Shown here: positions 27,513 through 41,160 of the stretch, in pieces
Numbering within the stretch: position 1 is the first letter of the stretch
Layout: every line of letters begins with the position of its first letter
Source: Citrus sinensis
Taxonomy: Eukaryota > Streptophyta > Magnoliopsida > Sapindales > Rutaceae
Direction of reading: 5' to 3'
Assembly (NCBI RefSeq): GCF_022201045.2
Contig: NC_068563.1
Coordinates: 6,200,001-6,264,000, forward strand
Length of the DNA stretch: 64,000 nucleotides
The notes under the pieces: generated by a model
What the model was told of the DNA's origin: nothing
The model's input: the letters and a program-made list of their open reading frames with translations, nothing else
Database searches by the model: none
Made by a program: the position numbers and the translations under genes

Positions 27513-30500
27513 CTAAGCAGCTTTCAGCTTCTCCAGTTGATGCTTGCTTACATTTTCGGAGAAAAGTATACCAGTCGGAGAAAGAAGGCGTTGGAAGGCG
27601 AGGAAAAATCGAGTCTATCAAAAAAGTTCTCATTCAGCTCAGTTGTTGACATTCTGCCGCAACAAAAAGAAAAAAAGAAGTAAAAAAATGCAGAGGGTGA
27701 AAGACTTACCCACTGAAATCCTACAAGTACATACCAGCAGCCAGGCAACCCATATCCCTTACCGCTCACAAGCTATACAGAGGAAGATTATTAGTCAATG
27801 AGATAATTAAACTACTTCTGGTATACATGCTAGAGGAATGAAGTTGATCTCTACCAGTAGTGCTAGAGCTCCCAATGAAAAACATCCGCTCATAGAGAAA
27901 CTAACGAATTTTAGATCTCGTCCAGCCTGCATGAAAAACAAATATTCCAAATTAACATACTGATTGATTTCAACTGGAGTGATCCAATTCAGTAGGTTAA
28001 AAAAGCAGACATAATCTGAGGATAGCAAGATAAGTATTCTCATGCTTACTAGCAGCGTTCCCTCAAGACTCAGAATGGCTGGTGTCACGATTAAAGCCAC
28101 AAAGTATGCTACCAGTACTTTGTGCATCTGCATGGGCAAAAGAAAAGTGTATGCAGCAGAGTCGAATTAAAGTTTACAATTTGCCAGATAATGTATTTTC
28201 AAATCAGCATTCTATATCAGTTGGATTTCTCACTTATGACGGGCTAGAACAAGTAAATGGTCCAAATTGGTCTGCTTAACAGTGTATTCAGGGTTAAAAT
28301 AGAGCTTGCTTAGATTATCTAGTGACGGTTCATTCTAACAAGGACTTTAGATTTGACCTTGTGTTATATATATATATATATAAGCTGCAGTGATTGCATG
28401 AAATTGAATGCTACTCATGACAGACTAGTTCAAGTTTCTAAAACTCAGTAAACCATATTGCTACTCGTAATTTGCAGTACTAAATGAATAAATAGGGAAC
28501 AGAAATGCCTTTACAAGTACAAAAAGCAAGAACTAACCTCTTGTACGATCACCTTATCAGGCGTAAAAATGTTGGGAAACAACCAAGGAACAGATGTTCC
28601 AACAATCGCTAACAATACTCCAAGTATAGCACCAATGATTACAAGTGACTTTAGCAGCATCCGTGCCTGTTAGACATCATAAATATTATTGAAGGTTGAA
28701 CAAACAACAATTCAAGTAAAAACAAGTTTTGCAACAGAAATTATCTACCGAATATTTTATCAACACTCTCTAATCTCTATAAGCAGAGTTAAAGGTGTCA
28801 AATTTAACATGTGATGTATATACTCATTGTAGTATGAATGAAAACTCATTCCTAGTTTTCAAAAGTAAAAGACCGGCATGAACAAAATGTAAAGAAAAGA
28901 TTGCCCTGTTGTTAATAAAAATGAGAACTACTAACTTTTGCCAAATTTCGATTCATCCCATATAAGAACTCAGGCATAAACGATTGCGCTGTTTGAGCTA
29001 GAGGCTCACCCCATACAGTACACATCATGAGAGTTTGAATCATGACCTGAGTGAATCATAAGTTGTTAAAATGAATAAACACAACTTCTCGCACTAAAGG
29101 AGCAAAAGAAGAAGTCAAACTGACCTGATGAGCAGCCAAGGTGATTGTTCCCATCGATGTAGCAAAATATGTAAGGAGAGTGAAGAAAGCTACCTAAGAT
29201 ACCAAAAGGCCTCAGATGCACAGAAATTATTGATTGTAAACAAATAGAAGGTCCGAGATGAGGTAAAATGTTCTAAACCTTCGACATCATCATCACAAAC
29301 ACTGGAGCAGCAAGCTCAAATATTGCTAGAAGTTCATTGGGTAACGGAATGGATATCGCAAATGCATTATATCCTTTCTGGTTTAGATTAATAATCATCA
29401 TATAAGCTGCAATCACCTGGGATGCATTCTGGTCAGTGGTGATACCCAAAAAAAAAAAAGGGCAAAGATAAAATAAAAGATAGTTTACCTTGAATAAAAT
29501 CCAATCACGTGGGACTAACAATAAAAATTGATTATTAAGCTTACTTGTGATGCCATTGTTGCCCACGCCGCACCAGCTATACCATAGCCTAAAAAGCGGC
29601 AAAGAACTATATCACCAATGCCATTTACAGCACTGGCAACCACCAAGGCCTTTAAAGGTCCCCAGGAATCTTTCATGCCAAGACTATGAATCATAAAGAT
29701 AAAAAAAAAAAAGAATTTAAAGTCAGCATGGAGAAGTTTATCTGGCTTAGGCGAACATTGTAGAAAAATGCATTTGTAGAACCAGAATGACACAGAAAAC
29801 TGAACAGATTAGTTTGATCTTAGAGAGCCTTTTAGTATTTGCATCAGTAAGTGGCCAATGAAAACAACCAGAACGAAGTGCCGCTAGAAAAGTCAATTAA
29901 TTATAAACGGGAAGTGACAAAATCTTTTTACCTTGCACTTTGAGCAACCCAGCCTGTAAGAACAGCAGGCCATGCTAAGCCTCGTATCTACTGACGGAAA
30001 AAATTTTGTTCTGTTAAATGTCTTAGAAAGAAATCTAAGCAGGGGAGAATGTCAAAAATTGAAATGGGTAAGAAAGAATAATTTCAGTAAGTAGGCCAAG
30101 GAAGAAACTAAAGAAAAGGATATCTCACAATCCAAAAATACACGTTGATAACTGATGGAGGCAAGATTTCATGGAGAATTGCATTCATTAAGATATATTC
30201 TTACATATTAAAAGAATACTAAACAAGCTTTAACAGAGAAAAACAAGTGTCGAAGGTTATTGAAAAGAAAATAAACCTGAACATATTTGTTTGCTGCTGG
30301 TAGAATATGAACATTCTTGGACCCAGTAAAAGCTGAAAAAAAGCAAGAATAGTGAATTTGTGAGGTGCTAGATGGCCCTGTCCTTGCATATTCTAATTAT
30401 TTAAAATCTGGGGATGAAAAATTATGAAACATAATTTAAGTACAATTAAGTGGAGGGAAAAAAGGAAAAAAAAATACCAAATAGTGCCTGCATTCCAAAA

Positions 30501-31765
30501 AATTTTGTAAATATAAGCATCGAGAAGCCACAAGCCAATCCAACAAAGAGCAAGACAGAAATTTGATGTTGCACTTCATTTTTATCCTGCAAAAAAAATA
30601 CTGCAATGTCAAACTATGCAATATAAAAGGTCAATCATAAAATGGTATTATCGCTGCAGAAAACATAAAATAGAAGATGGATGGTTTCTACACAAAAATA
30701 GAAAATGAAAAAGGCAAGAATGGTGCAGTATATAATGTTAGTATAACTAATGAAAGTAATTCATGCCATGTTGACATTCCCTAAATTATGCCGAAAGTAA
30801 TTCATAGTCCCTAAGCAAAGCATGCATATCAATAATTTCCTCGAGTTGTAATGCCATTTATTGAACATCTGATATTAGTTCGGGAAAAAAAAACAACTGC
30901 ATTTACTGTCAAAATAACACTTGATAATAGTGATGCACAAGCACAAAAAACTCTGAGATATTTGAAAACTAACCTGTTTGGTAAGCGATGTGGCAACCAA
31001 ATTTGAAGTTGCAATAGAGAGGAACATAAATATATAGCTCATGTTGTCACATAAAACAGTTCCAGGGCCTGCAACAAAAGCACAATCAAGACAAATCCAC
31101 AGTCACTAGAATACCAACAAAAGACGGGAAAATGAAAAGGAAAAAATTGTTCCAATTTCAAGCAGAGAAATTATTAGCTTCACGCAGTTGCATTTTATGA
31201 CAATTGACAAAACAACAATCATAAATTTAGAATTAAAAAGAATACTTCTCTTGTTTTACGTTTTCCCAGCAACCGAACAGAAAATGACGATCAAGAAAGA
31301 TCTTGAAGACGTACCTAAAGCAGCAAGCTCAAGAGAGCTTCCTTGACCAATAACAGCAGTGTCAATGAGACTCATCAATGGCCCACAAATCCAAAGCCCC
31401 GTGGCTGGTCCTGTAAACTTCATAATCTCTTTTATTTGATTCCATATACTCTGATCAGCCAATCCCTCTGTCTTTACCTCCACTGCTTTCTCTTCTTCTT
31501 TTTCTTCTGATAAAGAAACTGAAGTATTGCTAATGTCGTTTTCACTTGCAAATTCTTGGCTTGAGCTGATGCAAGTAGTTATAAATCTTTTCCGATGATC
31601 TTTTGGTGCAAAAACGCATAGTCCTGAGGGTAAAAGAGAGCTGTGCCATTGGAGGGTAGTTGAAATGAGAAATGTTTTGCTGCAAGAGGTTAAAGATTGA
31701 GAGAGCAGTTTCAGCCTGGAATTTGGAGAAGAAACAAAGTGGTTAGCAAAAGTTTTGACTTGCAT
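27513..31765 (-). CDS. MATE transporter, DETOXIFICATION 46/47 (EDS5-like) type, copy A
   Basis: Fourteen exons on the minus strand (31765-31315, 31068-30974, 30586-30478, 30332-30277, 29987-29932, 29683-29545, 29416-29279, 29193-29125, 29046-28936, 28666-28538, 28127-28050, 27926-27855, 27772-27710, 27614-27513) give 555 residues. A Ser-rich presequence of about 60 residues suggests plastid import. A Glu-rich linker follows, then the MATE fold with the signature [20 protein letters not shown] and [20 protein letters not shown]. Later segments include [34 protein letters not shown] and [13 protein letters not shown]5, the best-known relative, exports a salicylic-acid precursor from plastids; the substrate here is not shown by sequence. 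All reading frames are intact. The final exon uses a GATAG acceptor giving [11 protein letters not shown]. Confidence 0.92.
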
Positions 31766-31769
31766 TTTT

Positions 31770-32570
31770 TTCAGAAAGTTGAAAAGGGAGTGAATCAAGA
31801 AAGATAAAAAAAGGAACTTAAGCTAAAACTAAGAACAAAAGTTGGAAAAGATAAGAAAGAGTGGCTTTTATAACTTAGGAAGCAGAAGTTTTTTGAATCG
31901 TGAGTAAGAATTGGAACAAGGTGTCCCACATTAAAGGATTGCCTGCTAACTGCTAAGATTAGATTTTAGAATAGGTCTGTAATCTACTATATTTCAGGTC
32001 ATAAATTTTACATTTCACCTTATAACACTTTTGTTGTAATAGAATTGACTTTATAATAAACAAACTCATCAAGAACGAATGGTAATGAATCTCAAACTTG
32101 TCACTCTTCATCTCTGCTTCCCTTTTGGAGTTCTTGTTTTGTCAAATGCCCATCATATACATGAATCTCTCTCTGTCCTCGTAATTATGCATTGTGAGCT
32201 GGACTTTAATATGTGGTTGTGTTTCAAAAAAAAGGATAGGCTGTTTTATTGAACTGGGAGAACTGAAGTTAAACACGTTATGATATGTACTTGTGGCGTA
32301 GATGTAAAGACAGTGTTGCATGCGTGAATATGACTGCTGTCTTGTGTCTCCATTTCTGTTCATTTTAAGGAAATTACGCTTATTATTACTGGCTTAGATT
32401 TCCAGGATTTCCTAGCTCCCTGTTATTATACTATATTGTAAGAATCGAGTACAATTACTACAATTGATAAGTGTTGCTGCTCGCTGGCTGTGAAGAAAAA
32501 AATAGATTGAGGCTGCATGCCATTAACACGCTTAGCCACATTACATGATCTTTGATTCATTCAGTAGGTA
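31770..32570. other. Spacer between tandem MATE copies (copy A promoter, copy B 3' region)
   Basis: Only about 800 bases separate the two genes. They should hold the promoter and leader of copy A and the 3' untranslated region of copy B. No coding sequence or transposon is recognised. Confidence 0.6.
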
Positions 32571-32573
32571 GTT

Positions 32574-35500
32574 CTAAGCAGCTTTCAGCTTTTCCATTTT
32601 ATACCGGTTCAAGTCTTCGGAGTAAAGTGTACCATCAGGAGAAAGAAGGCGCCAGAGTGAAAGGAGAAAGCGAGCCTGAAAAATTTGGATTTATCAAATG
32701 AAATGAGTCTAAATGCAAGTTGCTCGAATATCGGAGGGCTGGAGATCTTAGTCATACCGATTGAAAGCATACGAGAGCAAACCAGCAGCCTGGCAAACCG
32801 TATCCTCTACTAGCAAACTAGTGACAAGGAAAACAGGAGAGTGCTAATCAGTGATTAGTAATCATGGAAGGGAAATCCCAATTAACATTGAGAATGAGTA
32901 GAAGAAAATTAAAGGTTAGATATTTACCAACAATACAAGGGCACCCAATAAAAAGCATCCGCTCATTGAAATGCTAAAAAATTTAACATCTCGTCCAGCC
33001 TGTGAAACAAAGTAGATATTGCTCAGATTGTTACATTAGTACTCCAGTGTGAAGACTGATAATATTACCAAACTAGGCATATCAAACTAGGGCTATGCCC
33101 GCCAATGTGCCATATTTGTTTGTATAATTTTGGAACTGCTCTTTTTCCTTGTTTGGTTTGGGTGAAGGGACAAGATCCTGTTGTTGAGGAATGAGGAATA
33201 TTATATATCTCACTCAGCAAGACAGAAGGAGAAATGTAGACCAACAGAATTACACTGTAATCTCCCACTTACGTGGCAAACTTATTTTAAGTGAAACTCA
33301 GCAAAGAAGTAGCCAACTCATCGCCACCTTGAAAGCAACTAAGATGTCAAGGGAAATGGAAGGATTTTTCAGTTCTGTTCTTGCCAAAAGGAAGCAAGGG
33401 GCGCGTCAAAAAGACTAACAAAATCAAATGCTATCTCACTCACCTTCCTTCTAACAGACATGATGTGTAATCTTCTGTTAGCAGCATTTGTCTCTTCTGC
33501 TTTATCCGTAAAAATCAATCAAAATTCTACTATGTTTACCAAGGAGGAGATAGTATAAGTCCATTAGAGAGGATTCTACAAACAGCCAGTTTAAGCAAAC
33601 TCTATAACGTGTTTGATCAATTTCTAGTTTGAAAAACAGGCATAAGACATACCAGCAATGTCCCTTCTAGGCTATGAGTGCTGGGTGACACAACTATCGC
33701 AAGGATGTATGGTATTAGCACTTTGTGCATCTGCATGGATAGAAGTATTATATCAAACAACCAGACACAGAAACTTTTGCCATAAACATAATTCTACGGA
33801 GATAGTTATCACTATCATGAAGAATTGACAGTTTACAGAATTTATTTCCTCCTTTTGACTCAGATCTCACAGAAGATGAATAATATGCATGACGATAAAC
33901 CATTAAAAATAAAATAAAATAAATAATAATAATAATAATAAAAGGAGCTGAATAACTGTCCAGAAATTATCATATCAGAGAGAAAATGCCATGACAAAAA
34001 CAGTCATCTTGTTTCAATTTCTTGGATTTATCTGTCACATGTTACATTTTTTAACACTGGGGAAGGGATTATTGAAAATTATCTCGAATCAACTTAATGG
34101 TTTTGATACCAAGTGATCTTAGAATTTAAATAGAGCTGATGTAGATCAGAATGTTGAAGTACCATTTTCAATGTGTAGCTCCAATTAACTAGAATTGCAC
34201 TATTTACAGCATATGATACAACTCTTGATTGTTCCCTTGCTCATGATTCCATACAAATTATAATAAACAGTAAGAAGAAGGTGAAAAAAGAAGTCCAGAT
34301 TATTTAATTCAATAAGAACTCACCTCCTGTATGACACTCTTGTCAGATGTAAAGATATTAGGGAAAAACCAAGGAACAGATGCTCCAATGGTCCCTAATA
34401 CCAATCCAAGCGTGGATCCAATGAGAAGAAGTGACTTCAGCAGCATTCTTGCCTGTTTGAAATGATAAGCCTTTCAGAATATGTTGAGCCAGAGGGGAAA
34501 TTTTTTTTTCAGACACCACAACTAAGAACTATAGAGGGAAGTGGTGATTCCACAACATTTATGTCACCAGAAACACATGAAGACTATTTGGATGTCACAT
34601 GACTTTAGCTGCAGCCAACGTAATCTAGGTGAGAAATAAGATAAAGCTGGCATAAAGTGAGGTGAACGTAACTGACCTTTACCAAACTTCGATTGACACC
34701 ATATATCAACTCAGGCATAAATGATTGTGCAGTCTGAGAAAGAGGCTCACCGCATACAGAGCACATGCCGTATGTTTGAATCATAACCTACAGAGATCAG
34801 TTATTTTAATCAAGCATCCATTATGACAATATAAAGCTGAAGCAAAGAGATACTGACTGATCTAACCTGATGAGCGGCCACTGTATTTGTGCCCATAGAG
34901 GTAGCAAAATATATAATGAGCGAGTAGAAAGCCACCTAGAAAAAGATTGAAATACCTCAGATTTAAGGTGACATAATCATATGGTACCAGACATGACAAC
35001 AAAGTGAAGTTATGTGTCACCTTTGCTATCATAGTTATAAAAACTGGACCAGCAAGTCCGAGTATTGTGGCAAGTTCATTGGTGGATGGAACAGAGAAAG
35101 AAAAGGCATTGTATCCTTTGTTATTCAGAGACTGAATCATCATATAAGCCGAAACAACCTAAAATATATAGTGTTAAGTAGTGACACAGAAAGGAAATCT
35201 AAAAGGAAAAAGTGAATGATCATTCAAACACTCAAGAGTTTATTGTGAAAACATAAGATAAAAAGATGAAACCATATCTCATTGATATCAAAATGCTAAT
35301 TTTTCATACTTGTGACACCATTGTCGCCCATGCTGCCCCAGCAATGCCATAGCCCAAAAAGCTACAAAGGGCTACATCACCGATACCATTTATGGCACTG
35401 GCAACCGCCAAAGCTTTTAGAGGTCCCAGAGAATCTTTCATGCCGAGACTGAAATGACAGAATGTTAAAAGAGACAACCAATAAAGTAAAGTTACTTGCA

Positions 35501-38320
35501 GTTTTGATAAATTCAACATAGGAGGACATAATTGAAAATAAAGATGTTCTTATCAATAAATGGAAAAAAGAAAGAAAAAGAAGGGCAATTTTCAGTATTT
35601 CGGAGCCATAAAATTCGTTCCTCTTTATTGACTGGTTCGGGTGCAGCAGTACCTCTTTCAAGACAAACAATCTTACGTAAGATAATATTTAACCAAGTTG
35701 CACTTTTAATTGAAGGTCGCCAATGACAACTCATCATAAGGGAGCCTAGGTAATAAAGCACTAATTTTATTAACACAGGTGAAACAGGTTTCTCCCTGCT
35801 CAGACAAATTCCCTGTGGAGAAAACTTATATGTAGCACCATATAGAGGTGGCAAACTGTCAAAGTCACAGTTCTAACAGCTAATAAATATGTGTCCAGAA
35901 AGGCAAAAAGACTAGGATGGTGCCAGTGTATTCAGTAGATAGCTTGTGGAAAGAAATTTTGGTTTTCTTCACCTTGCACTTTGAGCAACCAATCCAACTA
36001 GAACTGCTGGCCATGCAAAGCTTCGAATCTACCAAAGAAAAAGTTTCTGTTAAATTACAAAGCCAATCAAACAAAAAAACCAAGGCAAAGTGTCATTCAA
36101 CTGGTATTCATGTGATAAGCCAACTAAAACAGTGTGGAACAGCAGTCAAGTAATAATATAATTTGGGAAACAGAAATTATACGAATAACATTTGAGTCAT
36201 GCCACATAAACTGATTGACATAGTACATGTATAAGCATATACTTGTAAGACAATGCTTAGAGTTTTACCTGCATGTGACAGGTACAAGTAATGAAATAGA
36301 AAATTAAACATTCTTCTTTTGCATCAGGAATGAAATAGTGTCACCAACTGGTTAACTACTGCTCTCAGGATTTACAACTAAGGATCATTCTCAAGCAGAT
36401 ATGATTTCCGTTAAGGAAGAAGGTGCAATCATAATAGTTTTTTGTATTCTAATAAGGGAGGAAAAAAACAATTAATGAACACTGAACGACCAGCAAAACT
36501 GTCCCCTGGAAAAGGGAAACACGAAGATTCAGGAGAAAGAACATCAACCTGAACATATGTATTTGCTGCCGGTACCAAGTGCACATTCCTTGGCCCAGTA
36601 AAAGCTGAAAATATATAGAGAATTCATCATTTAATGCATGTCCACAGGAATTATTTTTCTGCTATTAAATATTAATTGTTTCTATCCTTATGTAGTTAAT
36701 GCACAATACAACTGATCAAGAACAATAATCAAGCACTCATTATCTCCACATTATTGAATTGATTAAAATCTTTACCAGTCTTTATTACCAGTTAGTGCCC
36801 ATGATCCAAAGAATCTTGTAAACAAAAGCATCAAGAAGCCACAAGCCAACCCAACAAAGAGCAAGACTGATATTTGATGCTGCACTTCATTTTTATCCTG
36901 CAACAGCAGTATCTAGTTAAGAAGTACAGCCTAAAATGAAGAGGAAATTGAACAATCCAACCACCTGATATTCCATAATTTTTTTGTTGGAAGTGGGTGT
37001 GTTATTATTTATGGATGAGCGAGAGTCATAGATGCAGTATGGGTAGTATGAGACCTGATAACGTAATGTACGTTGTAATAGACATAAAATTACAAACTAT
37101 CCAATATATTTGGAAAGATTTAAGAGATTAAATGATGATCTTATAAGTCCTATTTGGAAATTTCCATGAAATATTATGTATTTACTTTTTATTCTCTCCC
37201 TATCAGTAAGATTTATTGGACAAAAAATGATGCAGAAGAGGTGACCATGAGATGATGCACAGACAACATTGAAAGAATAAAGGCACGATGCATGGCCAAA
37301 ATCATCATGTCATTCATGCTTAGTTTGCAGTACCAACTGCAGAATGTATCAGTGAGCATTCCATTGAAACCAGAGGAGCAAGCACATCCGAAATGGGAAG
37401 TCAACATTGGTTAAGAAGATTACAAAGCAGTGCCTTCTTAAATGTATGTCCACCATGCTTGAACCAACTCTACCCTATAAGCAATGATACTGTAGGACTG
37501 CTAAAGAAACTCACCTGCCTGGCAAGGGAAGTCGCAACCATGTTCGAAGTTGCAATTGAAAGGAACATGAACACGTAAGTCAAATAATCGCACATAACTG
37601 TTCCTGGCCCTGCTCATCCATACTCACAATCATCATATTAATCCATCACTAACCTAAGAAAGGCAATTATAAAGACCCCGCTACACAGATTTTGAAAAAA
37701 ATAACTAAAGCATCACAGTCAATAATGGTTTTGTGTACTGCATATTAACTAAAGTCATGTGTCTGTCTTAAATAAAGAAAACTTAAAATCAATTACAAAA
37801 AATTGAATCTTTCCTTTCCAACACGTTTTCAGGAACCCATAGAAGCACCTACGGCAGCAAGCTCACAGATGTTTGTAAAAGAAATACCTAGAGCAGCAAG
37901 CTCGACGGAGCTTCCTTGACCAATAACAGCAGTATCAATGAGACTCATCAATGGCCCACAGAGCCAAAGCCCTGTGGCGGGTCCTGTAAACATCACAATC
38001 TCCTTCATTTGACTCCATATACTCTGCTTCTCCAATCCTCCCCTCTTCACCTCCATTTCTACCTCCTCCTCCTCCTCTTCCTTTTCTTCTTCATTCTTAG
38101 ATAAAGAAATTGAATTGTCACAATTTTCATCAAAAATCAGTTCTTTCCCAGGACTAATGCAGCTAGTTTTAACTCCTCTGTGAAGGATATTTGTTGTAAA
38201 AAAACGTAAACTTGGTGGTGAAAATGAGCTCTGAAAGCGAGCGAGAGCTGGAGTCTTGTTCAAGATAATCAAAGATGGAGAGCATCCCTGCAATGGGTGA
38301 ATTAGGGTTTTGATTTGCAT
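32574..38320 (-). CDS. MATE transporter, DETOXIFICATION 46/47 (EDS5-like) type, copy B
   Basis: Fourteen exons mirror copy A: 38320-37888, 37609-37515, 36897-36789, 36604-36549, 36028-35973, 35448-35310, 35158-35021, 34935-34867, 34787-34677, 34452-34324, 33730-33653, 32999-32928, 32817-32758 and 32675-32574. This gives 548 residues. Exons 2-12 and 14 have the same lengths as in copy A, showing a tandem duplication. The N terminus is a plastid-type presequence followed by a Glu run ([16 protein letters not shown]), then [20 protein letters not shown] and the MATE fold, ending [17 protein letters not shown]. Exon 1 has a second usable donor 39 bases further on (end at 37849) that would add 13 residues in frame. 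A hAT element lies about 250 bases upstream of the start codon. Substrate is not deducible; EDS5-like plastid export is inferred from the family. Confidence 0.92.
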
Positions 38321-38571
38321 TTTTTCTTGAATTTTTAAGTGTTTTTTTTTTTTCACTTTTTTTAGTACAAAACCAAAACTTGAAAGAGGGAAGGATTCCT
38401 GTCTTACATGCACGCAAGAAACATCTTCACACATAAATAATATATAAATCCCACATATATACTATTCATGTGAGGGATGTATCTTAGGTAAGATAGAGAT
38501 TGCCACGAGGGAAACATTGATGCTGTCTTGTTGGTTACGTGAAAGTGGCTGGTGGCGACAAAAGTCAGAAA

Positions 38572-39441
38572 TAGGGATTGTAATGGGCACCTCCCGCAGC
38601 GGGTTTGTCATTACCAAACTCAAGCTCGCACAAAATTTAAATTATTAAATCCACTTGCAACCTGCAATGGATTTTAATTTTTTAAAAAAAACCTACCCGT
38701 AGCGGATTTTAACAATTACCAAATCTGCAATAGTATCCGGCGGATTTTTTGCGGGTTTTCGTATTTAAAATCACAAATATTTAATATATAAATTTATAAT
38801 AATAACCTCAAATTCCATATAACATATTCAATTTTATATTTAAACAATGTAAATGAAAAATTAAAATTTACACATCAATTCAACACAAATTCTCAACTTT
38901 AAGTATAAATTATACAAATCTATTTAAAAAACACAAACTAATATCTAAAAATAATAATTACATTTCATATTATCATTTAAAACAAGATCAAAGAGAATAT
39001 ATTTATTTTATTCACCACCATAAGCACCCATCTAACACAATGCCTATAATAATAATTAAGATTAATATTTTCAAATACTAATTCGAAGGGAAATGCCTTT
39101 AGTTTTCTTTAGGTTATAACTTTAGAATAAGAGATGAGCCATATACACACATACACAACTTTGAGCCTTTGGCTATTTAGTAATTTGATTAATTACATTA
39201 TTTTCTTTATATATTTTTATATTTAAATTAAATTAAAAATATTTGAAAAAAATTATTGCGGGTTTGGTGGATATCCATGCGGGTATCCATCGGGTATAAG
39301 GTTAATACCAAACTCACCCGCATCCATGTGCGGGTTTTAATTTATAATACTAAACCCGCCCGCAACGGATAAAATTACCCGCAACGGGCGGGTTTTGGCA
39401 GGTGGGTTTGGGCGGATTTGCGGGTACAATTGACATCCTTA
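38572..39441. mobile_element. Non-autonomous hAT element, 870 bp, upstream of MATE copy B
   Basis: An exact 8-bp target duplication GTCAGAAA flanks it (38564-38571 and 39442-39449). The ends are inverted repeats, TAGGGATTGTAATGGGCACC versus TAAGGATGTCAATTGTACCC. They are followed by subterminal GCGGGTTT/AACCCGC clusters on both sides, typical of plant hAT elements. The interior is AT-rich with no ORF. Confidence 0.9.
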
Positions 39442-40659
39442 GTCAGAAACCTACATCACTAATTTATCTGATATAACGTCTTCAAAACCCTTTCTTCAAA
39501 ACTGAAGTGTTTTGAGCCGTTGGATGTGCATGCTTTTGCTGAATTTGAAGACTAACAGTCTAAAATTTATGTGTTATTTTAAATAAAAAATTCAAGTTAA
39601 AATGATATATTCTTAAAAAAAAAAAGAAATCAATCCATCAGAGTATAGAATTAATTTATTATCTGATTATGAGTAGTTCCAAATTTTCATATCCTTTATC
39701 TTTATTTTATATTAAATATAATAATTCTCTAATGCATACAGATTCAACACTTTACAATGTTATAAAGAGCTTTTTTTTTTAGTGTTATTAAGCCTTCACA
39801 TATTACCTTCATAGTGCTGGAAAAGCATGAGTCCGCAGGAGGTTTACACCGTGAGGAGGACTCTTACTTAAGAATCATTTAATTTCTTGAAACTAAAATT
39901 ATTGCTTAAACGGGTTTTTTTTCATGCTGATTTTCCTGCAATGAAATTAGAATCCGTGTTTTGGGGTGGGGGTTGAAGCCAAGATATATGGTGGTGTATT
40001 GTTGGAAGTAACTAGAAAGCACTTTTTGGACAGAAGCCAAAAGCAGGGAGCTGGGGTGAGTGAGTGCGTTTTCAATTTGATTGCTGAAGACGTGTTCATT
40101 CAATCTGAACTAATTTTGTGACAAATGAGTGAAAATGAAACCAAGTTGATGCTTCTAAGAAACTTGTGACTCACAGCAGCTGCAAGTGTTCTGCTTGGAG
40201 GCAATGAGATTGACAGAAACAGCCAGCTGCAGATTGCTATGTCCGTCCATTAATTGGCTTTTTTCTTTTTTCTTTTTTGGGCTTTCTATTTCAAACTGGA
40301 ACCCCCTTTTAAAACTTGACAAAACCAGCCGTGTCCTTTGCTTTGATAATGCATTCGAAGCATCACCTTCCGAATGTATTTTCTCTAAAATTTATGTCGT
40401 CTGGTGAAAACGGAGTGGTTCCTAATATAATTTGTATTTTTCCCTTTTTGGTTTAATTTTTCTTTTGTTTCAGATTTGATTAGGTGATGAAACTGCAGCA
40501 ATAATTTAGTAAACAAAACTATGTGAGTATTGTGACAGTCAATTGTGAATCCATGAAGCAGTTTCAATTCATATATTGTGTCTACATATGCTACTCGTGA
40601 TTGACTAAGCACTCAGCTAATGCCATGTTACCAAAAAAATAATTCTCTTGAGGAGCTAC

Positions 40660-40800
40660 CTTTTGAGAAGATTGTTACAAAAACTAGAGCAGCTGTATAA
40701 CAAGATCTGCAGAAACTCATTTGGTGATGCAACAGAGATGACAAATGGGTTGTATCCTTTCCTGTTTAGAGCTTGAATCATCATATAAGTTAGAAATAAC
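40660..40800 (-). pseudogene. Relic exon 7 of a third DTX46/EDS5-like MATE copy
   Basis: The minus strand matches exon 7 of the two intact MATE genes (138 bp each), but the relic is 141 bp. It reads YMMIQALNRKGYNPFVISVA followed by SPNE, close to copies A ([20 protein letters not shown]) and B ([20 protein letters not shown]). One extra base near the 5' end and two net extra bases in the 3' part break the frame. Splice signals remain at both sides (AAG before, GTAGC after). No neighbouring MATE exon is recognised, so this is an isolated remnant of a larger tandem array. Confidence 0.85.
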
Positions 40801-41160
40801 CTTAAAACATATCTACTAATTGAGGGAATTTTTTTTTTTGGGTCTTAATTTTTATATTTAACAAATATAAAAAGGGATTAAATTAAAAAGAAAAGGGAAA
40901 AATGGGTGCTGGGCTGTGCTGCCAGAGCCCAGCGGACTTCACCAAGACCCAAAACTGGCCCTAAGCCACTCAAGACATCAGCACATGCCAAAGCCCTGGA
41001 TTTAATTGTCTCATGAGGTTTAGTTTTTAACTTCTCCATCATGCACACTATACTTGACACAATGAGTGACAGTGTTTCCTTTGAACTGATGTAAACAAGC
41101 AACCTCATTTTCAAGGGTTTGGCTACAATGCCGGGGGCATTGTACCCGGCACCATGCCGC

